From: Woeseiaceae bacterium
GTDB taxonomy: Bacteria > Pseudomonadota > Gammaproteobacteria > Steroidobacterales > Woeseiaceae
DNA: 45,392 bases
Reading direction: 5' to 3'
Assembly (NCBI GenBank): GCA_013043165.1
Contig: JABDOQ010000026.1
Coordinates: 1 to 45,392, forward strand
In this document: in pieces, positions 1 through 6,922 of the stretch
Layout of the letters: each line of letters starts with the position of its first letter
How positions within the stretch are numbered: the stretch's first letter is position 1
Position numbers and translations under genes: made by a program
Notes under the pieces: generated by a model
The model's database searches: none
Seen by the model: only the letters and a program-made list of their open reading frames with translations
Told to the model about the DNA's origin: nothing

Positions 1-158
1 GTGCCGAGCTCCAACTCCGCGTCGATTTGGCGAATGATCTTGGTGACGCGGCGTCGATTTCGCTCGTTGTTCGCCAAGCTCGTTTGCTCGCGGCAACGAA
101 CCCCTCGATAACGGAAATCGATCATCAGCTTGCCGTTTCGAATCCGGAGAGAGGACAT
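1..158 (-). CDS. Tyrosine integrase, N-terminal fragment (cut by window edge)
   Basis: Reading the minus strand from an ATG at 158 gives an open frame to base 1 that begins MSSLRIRNGKLMIDFRYRGV and continues with CREQT and an Arg-rich helix. This matches from memory the N-terminal arm-binding domain (DUF3596 type) of phage and island integrases. That domain recognises arm-type sites; the catalytic domain would lie outside the window. The gene starts 3 bases after the stop of the excisionase-like gene, so the two are co-transcribed. No stop codon is seen in the 52 visible codons. Family assignment is by recall of the motif, not by a search. Confidence 0.75.
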   Translation of the reverse strand, partial: MSSLRIRNGKLMIDFRYRGVRCREQTSLANNERNRRRVTKIIRQIDAELELG

Positions 159-160
159 GC

Positions 161-367
161 CTACTGGAGGTGCAAGCTCGCAGTTGCTGCCTTCGCCATG
201 TCCTGCTCGATCCGCTCCCAGATGAACAGGATCTTCCGGCCGCCAAACGGCCGGAGGTAGTGGATTCCTTCCAGGAGGACAGAGTCCTTGAGCCGTTCGC
301 GGATGGTGCGAACGTCGTACTTAATCCGCTGAGAAAGTTCTTCTGTCGTGAGATAGGTCTGTGCCAC
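161..367 (-). CDS. Excisionase-like / small DNA-binding protein
   Basis: A 68-residue protein with a GTG start whose N-terminal part (LTTEELSQRIKYDVRTIRERL) fits the winged-helix fold of MerR-like excisionases and AlpA-type regulators. The following GIHYLRPFGGRKILF segment is the typical wing with a conserved Arg-Lys. Such proteins bend DNA at att sites to direct excision and often regulate the integrase gene. Its stop is 3 bases before the integrase start, which supports one int-xis transcript read leftward from the operator region at 384-494. Function is inferred from size, fold and position next to the integrase. Confidence 0.7.
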   Translation of the reverse strand: MAQTYLTTEELSQRIKYDVRTIRERLKDSVLLEGIHYLRPFGGRKILFIWERIEQDMAKAATASLHLQ

Positions 368-383
368 AATAACAACCTCGATA

Positions 384-494
384 CGCTACAAAATGATTCG
401 CTTCCGCTACAAAATGACCTGCTTTGTGGTCATTATGCACAAGAATAGAGCGGAAGCAAGTCATTTTGTATTGCTTTGTGGTTATTTTGTAGCG
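384..494. promoter_or_regulatory. Operator array between xis-int and the XRE gene
   Basis: The divergent intergenic region contains two direct copies of CGCTACAAAATGA (384-396 and 405-417). Two inverted copies follow: TCATTTTGTA (461-470) and TTATTTTGTAGCG (482-494). The blocks TTCGCTTCCG and GCTTTGTGGT lie between the copies and are also mirrored on the other arm, so the region is roughly one large inverted repeat. This is what is expected for cooperative binding of a phage-type repressor, most simply the XRE protein encoded at 505. Promoter hexamers are not clear enough to place. Confidence 0.6.
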
Positions 495-504
495 GTAACG
501 AACT

Positions 505-714
505 ATGGTACGGGTGCACCTGTCGCGGCTGATGGGCGAAAAGCGAGTGAAAATCTCCGATCTCGAGCGAGATACGGGCTTGAGTCGAACGACTCTGACG
601 CGCCTTTACCATGAGAAGGCTAGTCGGCTCGATTTCGAGACACTCGAAATCCTATGCAAGTACCTTGATGTTGGGGTTGCCGATCTGTTGGAAGTAACAG
701 ACGAAGAACAATAA
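505..714 (+). CDS. XRE-family transcriptional regulator (Cro/CI-like)
   Basis: A 69-residue protein consisting almost entirely of a helix-turn-helix domain: RVKISDLERDTGLSRTTLTR is the scaffold and recognition helix, and the C-terminal CKYLDVGVADLLEV is the closing helix typical of short YozG/Cro-like XRE proteins. It is divergent from the int-xis pair, and its start lies 11 bases after the last repeat of the operator array, so it probably represses itself and the integration genes. The ATG at 505 has no good Shine-Dalgarno sequence, so a leaderless or short-leader transcript is possible. The domain call is safe; the targets are inferred. Confidence 0.75.
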   Translation: MVRVHLSRLMGEKRVKISDLERDTGLSRTTLTRLYHEKASRLDFETLEILCKYLDVGVADLLEVTDEEQ

Positions 715-796
715 TCTCAATGCTCTGCTGATTGTCAACAACTCGAAAGCAATCGCACGCGCCGCAGAAAAATCCTGCGCTTACATGATTGAGTGA

Positions 797-2401
797 CTAG
801 TTGCCGCTGTCGTCAGGCTTTTCACTCTGGCCCTTCTGCATCATGCTGGATACGCATCGTTCAACGTAGACAAGGCGTAGGTCTTCGTCACTCAGCTTAA
901 CCAACTCATGTAAGTCTGGCGCTTTACTCATCCACTCAAGGATCTTTTGCCGCGGCGTCACGCGATACGTGCCATACATCCATTCAAACATTTCGATCGG
1001 GTCCGTGATGTTCTTGCCGACTTTTTGAACTTGGCCGAAGAACGTCTCGGGGTGCACCCTATACGCGCGAATCTCCGCATCTGAGAGCGGACCTTTGTAG
1101 ATCGCGGAAGTCCCATCTTCCATGCTGTATACGAGTGTCGCCGCCTGCTCGGATTCGATCACGATGCCGCTCGTTAGCGTACCGATCCTACCGTCGTCCA
1201 TCTTATGGCGCTCGCCGATGATGAACCGACGCTCTGCCTCGCCGAACGCAAACTCCGGAATCTCTCCATCGAATGTGACGGGAATTGAGTACTCGGTGAA
1301 AGCCTTCTGTAGGTCGAGCAATCCTGAGTGCCTCTGCCGCGACTTAAATGCCTCAACCAACGACGGAAACATGACGTTGTGCCCGAAGTCAGGCATCTTG
1401 AATCCCACAGCGAGCCACGAGTAAGGGATTTGCTCGTCGTCGAGGCGCAGATGGTACGGCTGGTTCGTTACGATTACGTAGGCAGGCGGCGCTTCCTCGC
1501 CGTTGGGCCGGAAGGTTGCACTATCTTCGCGGCCATGTATCGACCTGATGATTTCTTCCGAGTACGCGTCCTGATCCGCCACTTCCGGAATATTCATCTC
1601 GATAAATACGATCCGCGGATATTTCGCCGGCTTCTTCAGCGCCTTGTGCAGTTGATTGCCAACATCGAGGTTTGCCTTGCCGGGCTGACGATACTTCGCC
1701 TCCACGGTATAACTCTTACCGTCCTTCGTGGCGACGAACTCGACGTGTTTCGTCGTCGCGTCTTCTTCGTTCTCAAGCGTCAGCTCGAATCCCGCGAGAA
1801 TGAACCAAGCCGCGACGCACGTCTCGTAGTACGCACCGTAGAATTGATCCTTCGTCTTAAGGCGCTTAATCAGGTAGTCCCGTAGTTCGACGTTGTGCTC
1901 AAGTAAGTAGAGGTTGTAAGAAAGGCCGTAGTAGGCCCTGGTTAATCCAGTCGCGGAAGTCGATTCGATCTCGCCCGCCGGATTCTTTCGGTGTTCGTGC
2001 TGATACGCGCAGAGAGCGTCGTACCACTTAAGCACCTGGTGCCGCTCGTCTAGCGGCTTCTTGATCTCGGCGTTACCCCAATCTTCGCCGAGCGTCCATC
2101 GAATGTAGTCGCCAAGCACATCGATGAATGTCTTGTGTCCCCTTGACCAGAGAATTCTGTTGCCGACCGCGGTTATCCGGAATCCCTTGAAGTCCGCACC
2201 GATTATCGGTTTTCCCTTACCCTGCTGATGCTTTCGAAGCGTCTCTTGAGCCTCGTGAGCTTTCATCATCGCCTCGAGCGCCTCCGGCGGCGGCCCGAGC
2301 GGCTCTGCGGAAGCGCGCCCGTGGCACCGCTTGAACTTCTTGCCGCTCCCGCATGGGCAAGGGTCGTTCCGACCTGTCTTCCGCTTACCGCGTTTCGTCA
2401 T
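797..2401 (-). CDS. SEC-C motif protein with PD-(D/E)XK-like nuclease region
   Basis: A 534-residue protein. Residues 11-27 form a SEC-C zinc motif ([16 protein letters not shown]), known from SecA and from many accessory proteins. Around residues 193-236, YYETC is followed by HVEF and then TVEAKYR. Taking E221 with E234-x-K236, this looks like the catalytic core of the restriction-endonuclease-like fold. The rest is unrecognised, with a helical middle and an acidic C-terminus. It is divergent from the gene at 2,419, which has a similar motif, in a defence-rich island, so a DNA-targeting role is likely but unproven. No Shine-Dalgarno precedes the ATG at 2,401. Confidence 0.6.
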   Translation of the reverse strand: MTKRGKRKTGRNDPCPCGSGKKFKRCHGRASAEPLGPPPEALEAMMKAHEAQETLRKHQQGKGKPIIGADFKGFRITAVGNRILWSRGHKTFIDVLGDYIRWTLGEDWGNAEIKKPLDERHQVLKWYDALCAYQHEHRKNPAGEIESTSATGLTRAYYGLSYNLYLLEHNVELRDYLIKRLKTKDQFYGAYYETCVAAWFILAGFELTLENEEDATTKHVEFVATKDGKSYTVEAKYRQPGKANLDVGNQLHKALKKPAKYPRIVFIEMNIPEVADQDAYSEEIIRSIHGREDSATFRPNGEEAPPAYVIVTNQPYHLRLDDEQIPYSWLAVGFKMPDFGHNVMFPSLVEAFKSRQRHSGLLDLQKAFTEYSIPVTFDGEIPEFAFGEAERRFIIGERHKMDDGRIGTLTSGIVIESEQAATLVYSMEDGTSAIYKGPLSDAEIRAYRVHPETFFGQVQKVGKNITDPIEMFEWMYGTYRVTPRQKILEWMSKAPDLHELVKLSDEDLRLVYVERCVSSMMQKGQSEKPDDSGN

Positions 2402-2413
2402 GAGTGTATGCTA
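2385..2413. promoter_or_regulatory. Possible shared bidirectional promoter
   Basis: Only 17 bases separate the ATG at 2,401 (minus) from the ATG at 2,419 (plus). The central TATGCTA at 2,407-2,413 reads as -10 TATGCT rightward and TAGCAT leftward. Each is 6 bases from the corresponding ATG, so both mRNAs would be leaderless. A weak rightward -35 TTACCG lies at 2,385-2,390 with a 16-base spacer; no convincing leftward -35 was found. This is a prediction from spacing only. Confidence 0.35.
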
Positions 2414-2418
2414 CATCG

Positions 2419-3147
2419 ATGCTGATCGACGTGGAGAAGGAGCTGGACAGATGCGTGGCCGGCATCGGCGGACAGCTTGTCCGCGAAATAATCGGCAGCT
2501 CGCCCAACTTCAGCAATGCCGACTATTTGTTTGCGGAGCACGATACGGTGGCAGAGCTGAAGATCCTCTCCGTCGATCAAATGCGGAAGCCGAATATTCG
2601 AGACAAGATGTCTGAGATTTATCGCGAGGCCATGGACAGGGGCAAGTCCGACGTCATCGTTTACGGCGAAGCAAAAGTGAGCTCCGATCACTTGTCGGCG
2701 GAGTACGCGCGTAAGATCGGAGAGGTTTACCGCGCCCCTGTTCAAGGCGTCGTCAAGAAAGCCAACAAACAGATCCGACAGACAAAAGAGAAACTCGGGC
2801 TGCCCAGACACAGCGGCTTGCTGATCCTCGTGAATGACAACCATATTGCATTAGAGCCGCAGCACGTCGATTGGATGATGCGGGAGACACTCAAGAACCG
2901 GAACTACTCATCCATTGGCTCGGTTCTGTACTTCACAGCGAACTTGAAGGCTAGGCACCCGGACCTCGACACCGATCTTCTGGTGTGGATCGAGAGCCAC
3001 CGGCCAGACATGAATCCGTGCGACGAGGTTCTCTTAAAGAGCCTGCGAAGCGCCTGGGTTCGCAGAATTAGCGAAATCACCGGCGACCCCGTCCCTGCAT
3101 ATCGACTCAAAGCCGAAGCACTGTCTGAACTTGAGCACGATATCTGA
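2419..3147 (+). CDS. Putative PD-(D/E)XK-type protein, unknown function
   Basis: A protein of about 242 residues; a GTG at 2,404 would add five. I do not recognise the family. Near the N-terminus, NADYLF followed after ten residues by AELKIL (Asp codon 2,521, Glu 2,554, Lys 2,560) fits the D-x(n)-ExK core of restriction-endonuclease-like enzymes. An upstream REIIG helix could supply the additional acid. The middle is rich in Lys and helical (VVKKANKQIRQTKEKLG); the C-terminal half contains a VLYFTANL strand. It is divergent from the SEC-C nuclease-like gene, which carries a comparable motif, suggesting that the two act together. Base composition resembles the neighbouring island genes. Confidence 0.5.
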   Translation: MLIDVEKELDRCVAGIGGQLVREIIGSSPNFSNADYLFAEHDTVAELKILSVDQMRKPNIRDKMSEIYREAMDRGKSDVIVYGEAKVSSDHLSAEYARKIGEVYRAPVQGVVKKANKQIRQTKEKLGLPRHSGLLILVNDNHIALEPQHVDWMMRETLKNRNYSSIGSVLYFTANLKARHPDLDTDLLVWIESHRPDMNPCDEVLLKSLRSAWVRRISEITGDPVPAYRLKAEALSELEHDI

Positions 3148-3204
3148 TCGGTGAACTGCTAGGTGTATCTTTGTGTCGTCGATCGCGGCAGAAACCCCCG
3201 CTTT

Positions 3205-3220
3205 AGGAGACTAGTGTCCT
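3205..3220. repeat. Quasi-palindrome in a convergent intergenic region
   Basis: AGGAGACTAGTGTCCT pairs with itself except at one symmetric position. It lies between the ends of the convergent genes stopping at 3,147 and 3,252. There is no U-run, so it is not a standard terminator. I see nothing else in this 104-base gap. Confidence 0.3.
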
Positions 3221-3251
3221 CGGTCAATGATTACCATTTACTGAGAATCGC

Positions 3252-4223
3252 TTATTTGGTAGACAACTCGAAGTTACGAATTCTCGACTTTAGTTTCTTG
3301 GCATCCGCTTCATGGAATTTTCCGAGATAACTTATCTTTCCTTTGGCACTTTGGAGTTCTCGGTGTAACTTATCGCCAAATAACTCAGGATTGGTTACGA
3401 CGTTATGCACCTTCGCGCGTACGGCTTTGCGGTACTTCTGACTGAGCGTCATACCCCTAACAGATACATTTATCTTGTTGACCGACTGCTGCCGTTTTGG
3501 CGAGTCCACACGAGTCTTTGATCGGTTAATATTAGTACCCTTGCGGTTAAGCATCCGATTCAACGTTCGAATCGCATCTGTGATTTCGCTCTTCTTGAGA
3601 CTGCGGTTGGTCGATAACGTTATATCGTCAGTCAACCGAGAATACTGAAACCCTTGACTTTGCAGGTACTCGACTACGTCATGCTCGGTGTCGTAGAAGA
3701 CCAGTTGAGCAAGGTATGAGCTTGGCCCCCACCCCTGCGGCATCTCGTTCTTGTACGTCGACAACTTCGTGAGCACCTCGGCAACATCGTGAGCAAAAGG
3801 ATAAAAGCCTTGCCAGATCCCATGGACGACAACCGGATCGACACTCGGAAAGTACCCCTTGATATCAGCTGAGATAATCAGCCTTTGTCCAGCATGAAGT
3901 TCCGCGTTGGCGATATGGTTTCTAACGCCTTGCTCCAGCGTCTTTGGCAAACTGCCGTATAGGTAATCGGGGTAGAAAGTCTTCCGGAGTATCTTGAATT
4001 TCACGCGAGTGTGAACGTCTTTGAGTTGTTGAGTGGCGCTGTTCGTCTTTCTTATGCTGCCATCTGGTTTGACGAGGTCAGGTCCTTGGCGCCAATGGCT
4101 GGCCGAGTTCTGCGCGATTTCTATTAGGTGCTCGGTCGGTAGACCGAGGTGCTTCGCCAACGAGTCGACGCTCGCTATCGGTCCACAGTTATGGCAAAGC
4201 CGGGAATCTCTCGTCATCTTCAA
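3252..4223 (-). CDS. Retron-type reverse transcriptase
   Basis: A 323-residue RT with motifs in the expected order: NAELH at 106-110 (the retron hallmark NAxxH), DIKGYFPSV at 120-128 (motif A Asp), MPQGWGPSS at 161-169, and LTDDITLS at 197-204 (the catalytic DD). In the thumb, INVSVRG at 251-257 sits where retrons carry VTG. Length and the lack of extra domains fit retron RTs, which copy the msd part of a partner ncRNA. The start is TTG at 4,223 with AAGGA five bases upstream, or ATG at 4,217. The gene overlaps the end of the XRE gene by 35 bases, implying coupled translation. The YxDD box is changed to LTDD. The retron call is strong; type VI-like is a tentative guess from the HTH partner. 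Confidence 0.85.
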   Translation of the reverse strand: MKMTRDSRLCHNCGPIASVDSLAKHLGLPTEHLIEIAQNSASHWRQGPDLVKPDGSIRKTNSATQQLKDVHTRVKFKILRKTFYPDYLYGSLPKTLEQGVRNHIANAELHAGQRLIISADIKGYFPSVDPVVVHGIWQGFYPFAHDVAEVLTKLSTYKNEMPQGWGPSSYLAQLVFYDTEHDVVEYLQSQGFQYSRLTDDITLSTNRSLKKSEITDAIRTLNRMLNRKGTNINRSKTRVDSPKRQQSVNKINVSVRGMTLSQKYRKAVRAKVHNVVTNPELFGDKLHRELQSAKGKISYLGKFHEADAKKLKSRIRNFELSTK

Positions 4224-4497
4224 AAAGGTCCTTCACTACCAACATCATCTGTTCAGCGATTGCCGCTTGCGTTCCATGATGTCCATTGATGTCCGAGCTG
4301 ATAAAAATCAGAATGCTCGGTGGCAAATCGAATGCCTTCGCTATCTTTGCCAGATTCGAGAGGCTGGGGTCTCTCTTGTTTCTTTCAATCAGCGACAAGT
4401 ACGACAGTGACAAATCTGTTTGCTCTGCCAGTTCTTTCAGTGTCAGCTCTCTATGAGAGCGTAGCTGCCGGATCGTGCTTCCGATATTAATTTCCAT
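4189..4497 (-). CDS. XRE-family HTH protein, retron accessory
   Basis: A 102-residue protein with an N-terminal Cro/CI helix-turn-helix (IGSTIRQLRSHRELTLKELA, then TDLSLSYLSLIERNKRDPSL) and an acidic C-terminal tail of about 35 residues ending DLFEDDERFPALP. ATG at 4,497 is preferred over an upstream TTG at 4,515 because AAAGGGA sits just before it. It overlaps the RT gene by 35 bases and follows the 79-codon gene, so all three form one operon. HTH partners are known in some retron types, where accessory proteins act as toxin, antitoxin or regulator. Which of these applies here cannot be read from sequence. Confidence 0.8.
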   Translation of the reverse strand: MEINIGSTIRQLRSHRELTLKELAEQTDLSLSYLSLIERNKRDPSLSNLAKIAKAFDLPPSILIFISSDINGHHGTQAAIAEQMMLVVKDLFEDDERFPALP

Positions 4498-4544
4498 ATC
4501 GTTCCCTTTCCGCAACTCAAATAGGAGTATTGGGGCTCGCTGTG

Positions 4545-4784
4545 TTAATCAAGGTCGCGCATCACGGAGAGGAGCCAAGGCAACTTCTCGACAATCTTTC
4601 CAATCAACTCGTAGACGGCTGCCCGCCTCAAGTGACCTTCGGATTCGATCAGTTTGTCTATTGTCGCTATCGCGTGAATTACTTCCTCTTTCGCACTGGC
4701 ATTCGCTTCATCGTGCATCAAATCAAGACAGACACAGAGCCTGTCCCGAACCTTTATTAACGTATCTTTGTTTACATACGACAT
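4545..4784 (-). CDS. Small helical protein, candidate retron effector
   Basis: 79 residues, starting MSYVNKDTLIKVRDRL. ATG at 4,784 is preceded by AGAGGT, a good ribosome site. The protein is predicted helical throughout, with no transmembrane segment or signal peptide; its C-terminal helix (LIGKIVEKLPWLLSVMRDLD) is amphipathic. I do not recognise a family. It is the first gene after the structured non-coding region and 47 bases upstream of the XRE start, in the same operon as the RT. In retron operons the gene beside the ncRNA is often the effector, so a toxin role is a reasonable hypothesis. A small structural partner of the RT is equally possible. Confidence 0.65.
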   Translation of the reverse strand: MSYVNKDTLIKVRDRLCVCLDLMHDEANASAKEEVIHAIATIDKLIESEGHLRRAAVYELIGKIVEKLPWLLSVMRDLD

Positions 4785-4837
4785 TGGTTATACCTCTTTC
4801 AAGACGGTACGAGGATTCGCACCTGGTCCCAATGCGC

Positions 4838-5020
4838 GACTGAACCGCCTGAAAAGAAGCGATGCCACGAGCCCATACCCCGGACGGAAACAGCGGTTGA
4901 AACTGGTCCCACCGGCGCGTCGCGCGCCGCGCTGCGCTGGTGGAGGTTGCTGCTTGCCGATACCACAGACGCTCAAATAGCGCCGACACGCCGAAGCGAG
5001 CCATGAATCTGGGTTCAGTC
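4838..5020 (-). ncRNA. Candidate retron ncRNA (msr-msd)
   Basis: On the minus strand GACTGAACC (5,012-5,020) is perfectly complementary to GGTTCAGTC (4,838-4,846), as expected for retron a1 and a2 ends. Just after a1 is a 9-base linker with one G (5,009), the natural branching guanosine. Two back-to-back hairpins follow: 4,985-5,002 with a C(UUCG)G loop, and 4,968-4,984 with loop AUUUG, forming an msr. The remaining msd part folds as a long hairpin: 4,949-4,958 with 4,883-4,894, CCACC/GGTGG inside, and a 7-bp GC apical stem 4,913-4,919/4,923-4,929. A 9-bp match alone could arise by chance in about 400 bases; the ordered hairpins and RT neighbour make it convincing. A competing GCGGTT pairing exists. 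Confidence 0.6.
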
Positions 5021-5069
5021 AATTCGATACGTTGTAAAAGAGCACCCGCACGAAACGCGCGGTCTGGAG

Positions 5070-5098
5070 AATACTACCTGATTTTTACTCAGAGTCAA
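5070..5098 (-). promoter_or_regulatory. Sigma-70-type promoter of the retron operon
   Basis: On the minus strand, TTGACT (5,093-5,098) and TAGTAT (5,071-5,076) are separated by 16 bases, or AGTATT by 17. Transcription would begin near 5,063, about 40 bases before the a1 arm. The first transcribed bases form a short hairpin (about 5,049-5,064). No other promoter of similar quality was seen between here and the 79-codon gene. Confidence 0.55.
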
Positions 5099-5243
5099 AT
5101 TTCGGCTCTCTGTAGAATATGGCAATTCACCCGAATTTTTGAAATAGCCCGTCAAGTAACTAAGCTACGCCCCACACTCTCTTGCACCGTAAGATGATGT
5201 AAAATAAAAAGAAAACAGAAAAAACGAATTACTAACAGCAATT

Positions 5244-5320
5244 TAAACTAACAACCAATATCAAATAAAACTAATTTTCCTTGACACAATAAACTAATAA
5301 TGCGACAACAAAATAAACTA
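5244..5320. repeat. Four TAAA(A)CTA repeats upstream of the Fic gene
   Basis: In a very AT-rich stretch, TAAACTA or TAAAACTA occurs at 5,244-5,250, 5,266-5,273, 5,290-5,296 and 5,314-5,320. Steps are 22, 24 and 24 bases, about two helical turns, so all copies face the same side of the helix. They lie directly upstream of a gene whose protein begins with a winged-helix region, so they are likely its operator. TTGACA at 5,281-5,286 could be a -35 box, but no matching -10 was found. Bases 5,160-5,240 show only AT-rich sequence. Confidence 0.5.
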
Positions 5321-5348
5321 GTTACATGTAGACCAGAGGAAAAACGCG

Positions 5349-6863
5349 ATGGCAAGGCCACAAGACACACTGGCAGACGGTTTGCGGGCAGTGAAAAGCC
5401 TGCAGGATGCCGGCCGCGTGGCCATTCGATCGCAGGACCTCAAACGCGATCAGCGAGAGGCGCTGCTGCGCGGTGGTTACATTCAGAGGGTCATCAAAGG
5501 ATGGTATGTCCCGGCTCGGCCAGATGAACAACCTGGGGAAAGCACCGCCTGGTATGCCTCGTTCTGGGACTTTTGCGCGTCCTATCTCGACTACCGATTC
5601 GGAGAGGAATGGACGCTTTCTCCGGAGCAGTCGGCTTTGTTGTACGGAGGTAGTACATCCGTGCCTCAGCAATTGCTCGTGCGCTCCCCCAAGGCATCAA
5701 ACAACACTACGGAACTGGTGCACGGAACATCGATACTCGAAGTAAAGGGAGAGCTTCCGGCTACGAATGAACGAGAAGTTGTCGATGGACTGCGCCAGTA
5801 CACCTTGGCAGGCGCCCTGATCAGTAGTGGACCAAGAGTCTATCGGCAAAACCCAATCGACATGCGCGCGGCACTCGGTCTGCTACAAGACGCTTCGCAA
5901 GTCTTGCCGGTTCTGTTGGAAGGTGGCCACACAACCGCCGCTGGCCGACTGGCAGGCGCGGTACGTAGCATTGGCCGAGACCGGATCGCGGACAATATCC
6001 TCAAAGCGATGCGTGCAGCAGGATATACAGTAAATGAATCGAACCCATTCGAAGACGATGTATCGATTGAATTGCCGCGCCGTGAGCACTCTCCATACGT
6101 AAACCGCATGCACGGGTTTTGGCAAAGCATGCGGACGGAAATTATCGAAATATTTTCAGGGCCTCCAGGAATTACCGAAGATGCAGCGACCTACCTGAAG
6201 ACGGTGGAAGATGCTTATACGACCGATGCTTACCATTCCTTGTCGATTGAGGGGTACCGCGTTACGGAAGAGCTAATAGAGCGGGTCCGCAGCGGGTCTT
6301 GGAACCCGGATCAGGTAAAGGCTGACTTGCAGCAACGCGATGCAATGGCTGCAAGAGGATACTGGCTGGCCTTTCAGGAGGTAAAGGAGAGTGTGGCACG
6401 CGTGCTAGCGGGAGATAACCCGGGTGATGTTGCGGACTCTGATCATTCCGGCTGGTTCGTTGCGCTTTTTACGCCGAGCGTGGAAGCCGGCATTCTCGAA
6501 CGCGCAGACCTCGCCGGATACAGGAACGACCAAGTCTATATTCGAAACTCAATGCATACCCCGCCGAAGAGAGAGGAGGTCCTCGATTGCATGGCGGCGC
6601 TGTTCGATCTGCTTCGCGAGGAAGAGCACGCTGCAGTCCGGACCGTCATGGGGCACTGGCTCTTTGGCTACATTCATCCTTACATGGATGGAAACGGTCG
6701 CATTGGACGATTCCTGATGAACGTGATGCTTGCGTCGGGCGGCTATCCGTGGACAGTCATTACCATCGACCGTCGCGACGAATACATGGCCGCATTGGAA
6801 GAGGCAAGTGTAAAGAACAACATCAAGCCGCTCGCTGAATTCTTGGCGTCTCTCTTGCCTTGA
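5349..6863 (+). CDS. Fic/DOC family protein with N-terminal winged-helix region
   Basis: A 504-residue fusion. Residues 1 to about 200 resemble the AbiEi-type antitoxin winged helix and its extension (QREALLRGGYIQRVIKGWYV). The C-terminal Fic domain has the catalytic loop HPYMDGNGRIGRFL starting at H443, complete with Asp, Asn and both Arg. It also has the autoinhibitory motif SLSIEG ending at E301-G302, placing it in the group with an N-terminal inhibitory helix. Fic enzymes transfer AMP or related groups from nucleotides to protein hydroxyls. AGAGGA precedes the ATG. The architecture suggests a self-controlled toxin-like enzyme that also binds DNA. It is the last island gene before the tRNA; its target is unknown. 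Confidence 0.85.
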   Translation: MARPQDTLADGLRAVKSLQDAGRVAIRSQDLKRDQREALLRGGYIQRVIKGWYVPARPDEQPGESTAWYASFWDFCASYLDYRFGEEWTLSPEQSALLYGGSTSVPQQLLVRSPKASNNTTELVHGTSILEVKGELPATNEREVVDGLRQYTLAGALISSGPRVYRQNPIDMRAALGLLQDASQVLPVLLEGGHTTAAGRLAGAVRSIGRDRIADNILKAMRAAGYTVNESNPFEDDVSIELPRREHSPYVNRMHGFWQSMRTEIIEIFSGPPGITEDAATYLKTVEDAYTTDAYHSLSIEGYRVTEELIERVRSGSWNPDQVKADLQQRDAMAARGYWLAFQEVKESVARVLAGDNPGDVADSDHSGWFVALFTPSVEAGILERADLAGYRNDQVYIRNSMHTPPKREEVLDCMAALFDLLREEEHAAVRTVMGHWLFGYIHPYMDGNGRIGRFLMNVMLASGGYPWTVITIDRRDEYMAALEEASVKNNIKPLAEFLASLLP

Positions 6864-6922
6864 TAAAAGGGGAGAAAACGCCTGAGTTACGCGAGCGCAC
6901 ACGTTCTAATTTACAACCTGTA

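Noticed and set aside
1328..1885. 185-codon plus-strand frame inside the SEC-C gene
   Set aside because: Antisense shadow of a gene with recognisable domains; no homology pattern or ribosome site.
4723..5022. Open minus-strand frame of 99 codons across the proposed retron ncRNA
   Set aside because: It overlaps the start of the better-supported 79-codon gene, is Arg/Ala/Ser-rich as expected of GC-rich non-coding sequence, and has no ribosome site. The RNA-structure reading explains the region better.
5041..5066. Hairpin CCGCGCG/CGTGCGG followed by CTCTTTT as a terminator
   Set aside because: It sits at the predicted start of the retron transcript and has only four T after a gap, so it is more likely a 5' leader hairpin.
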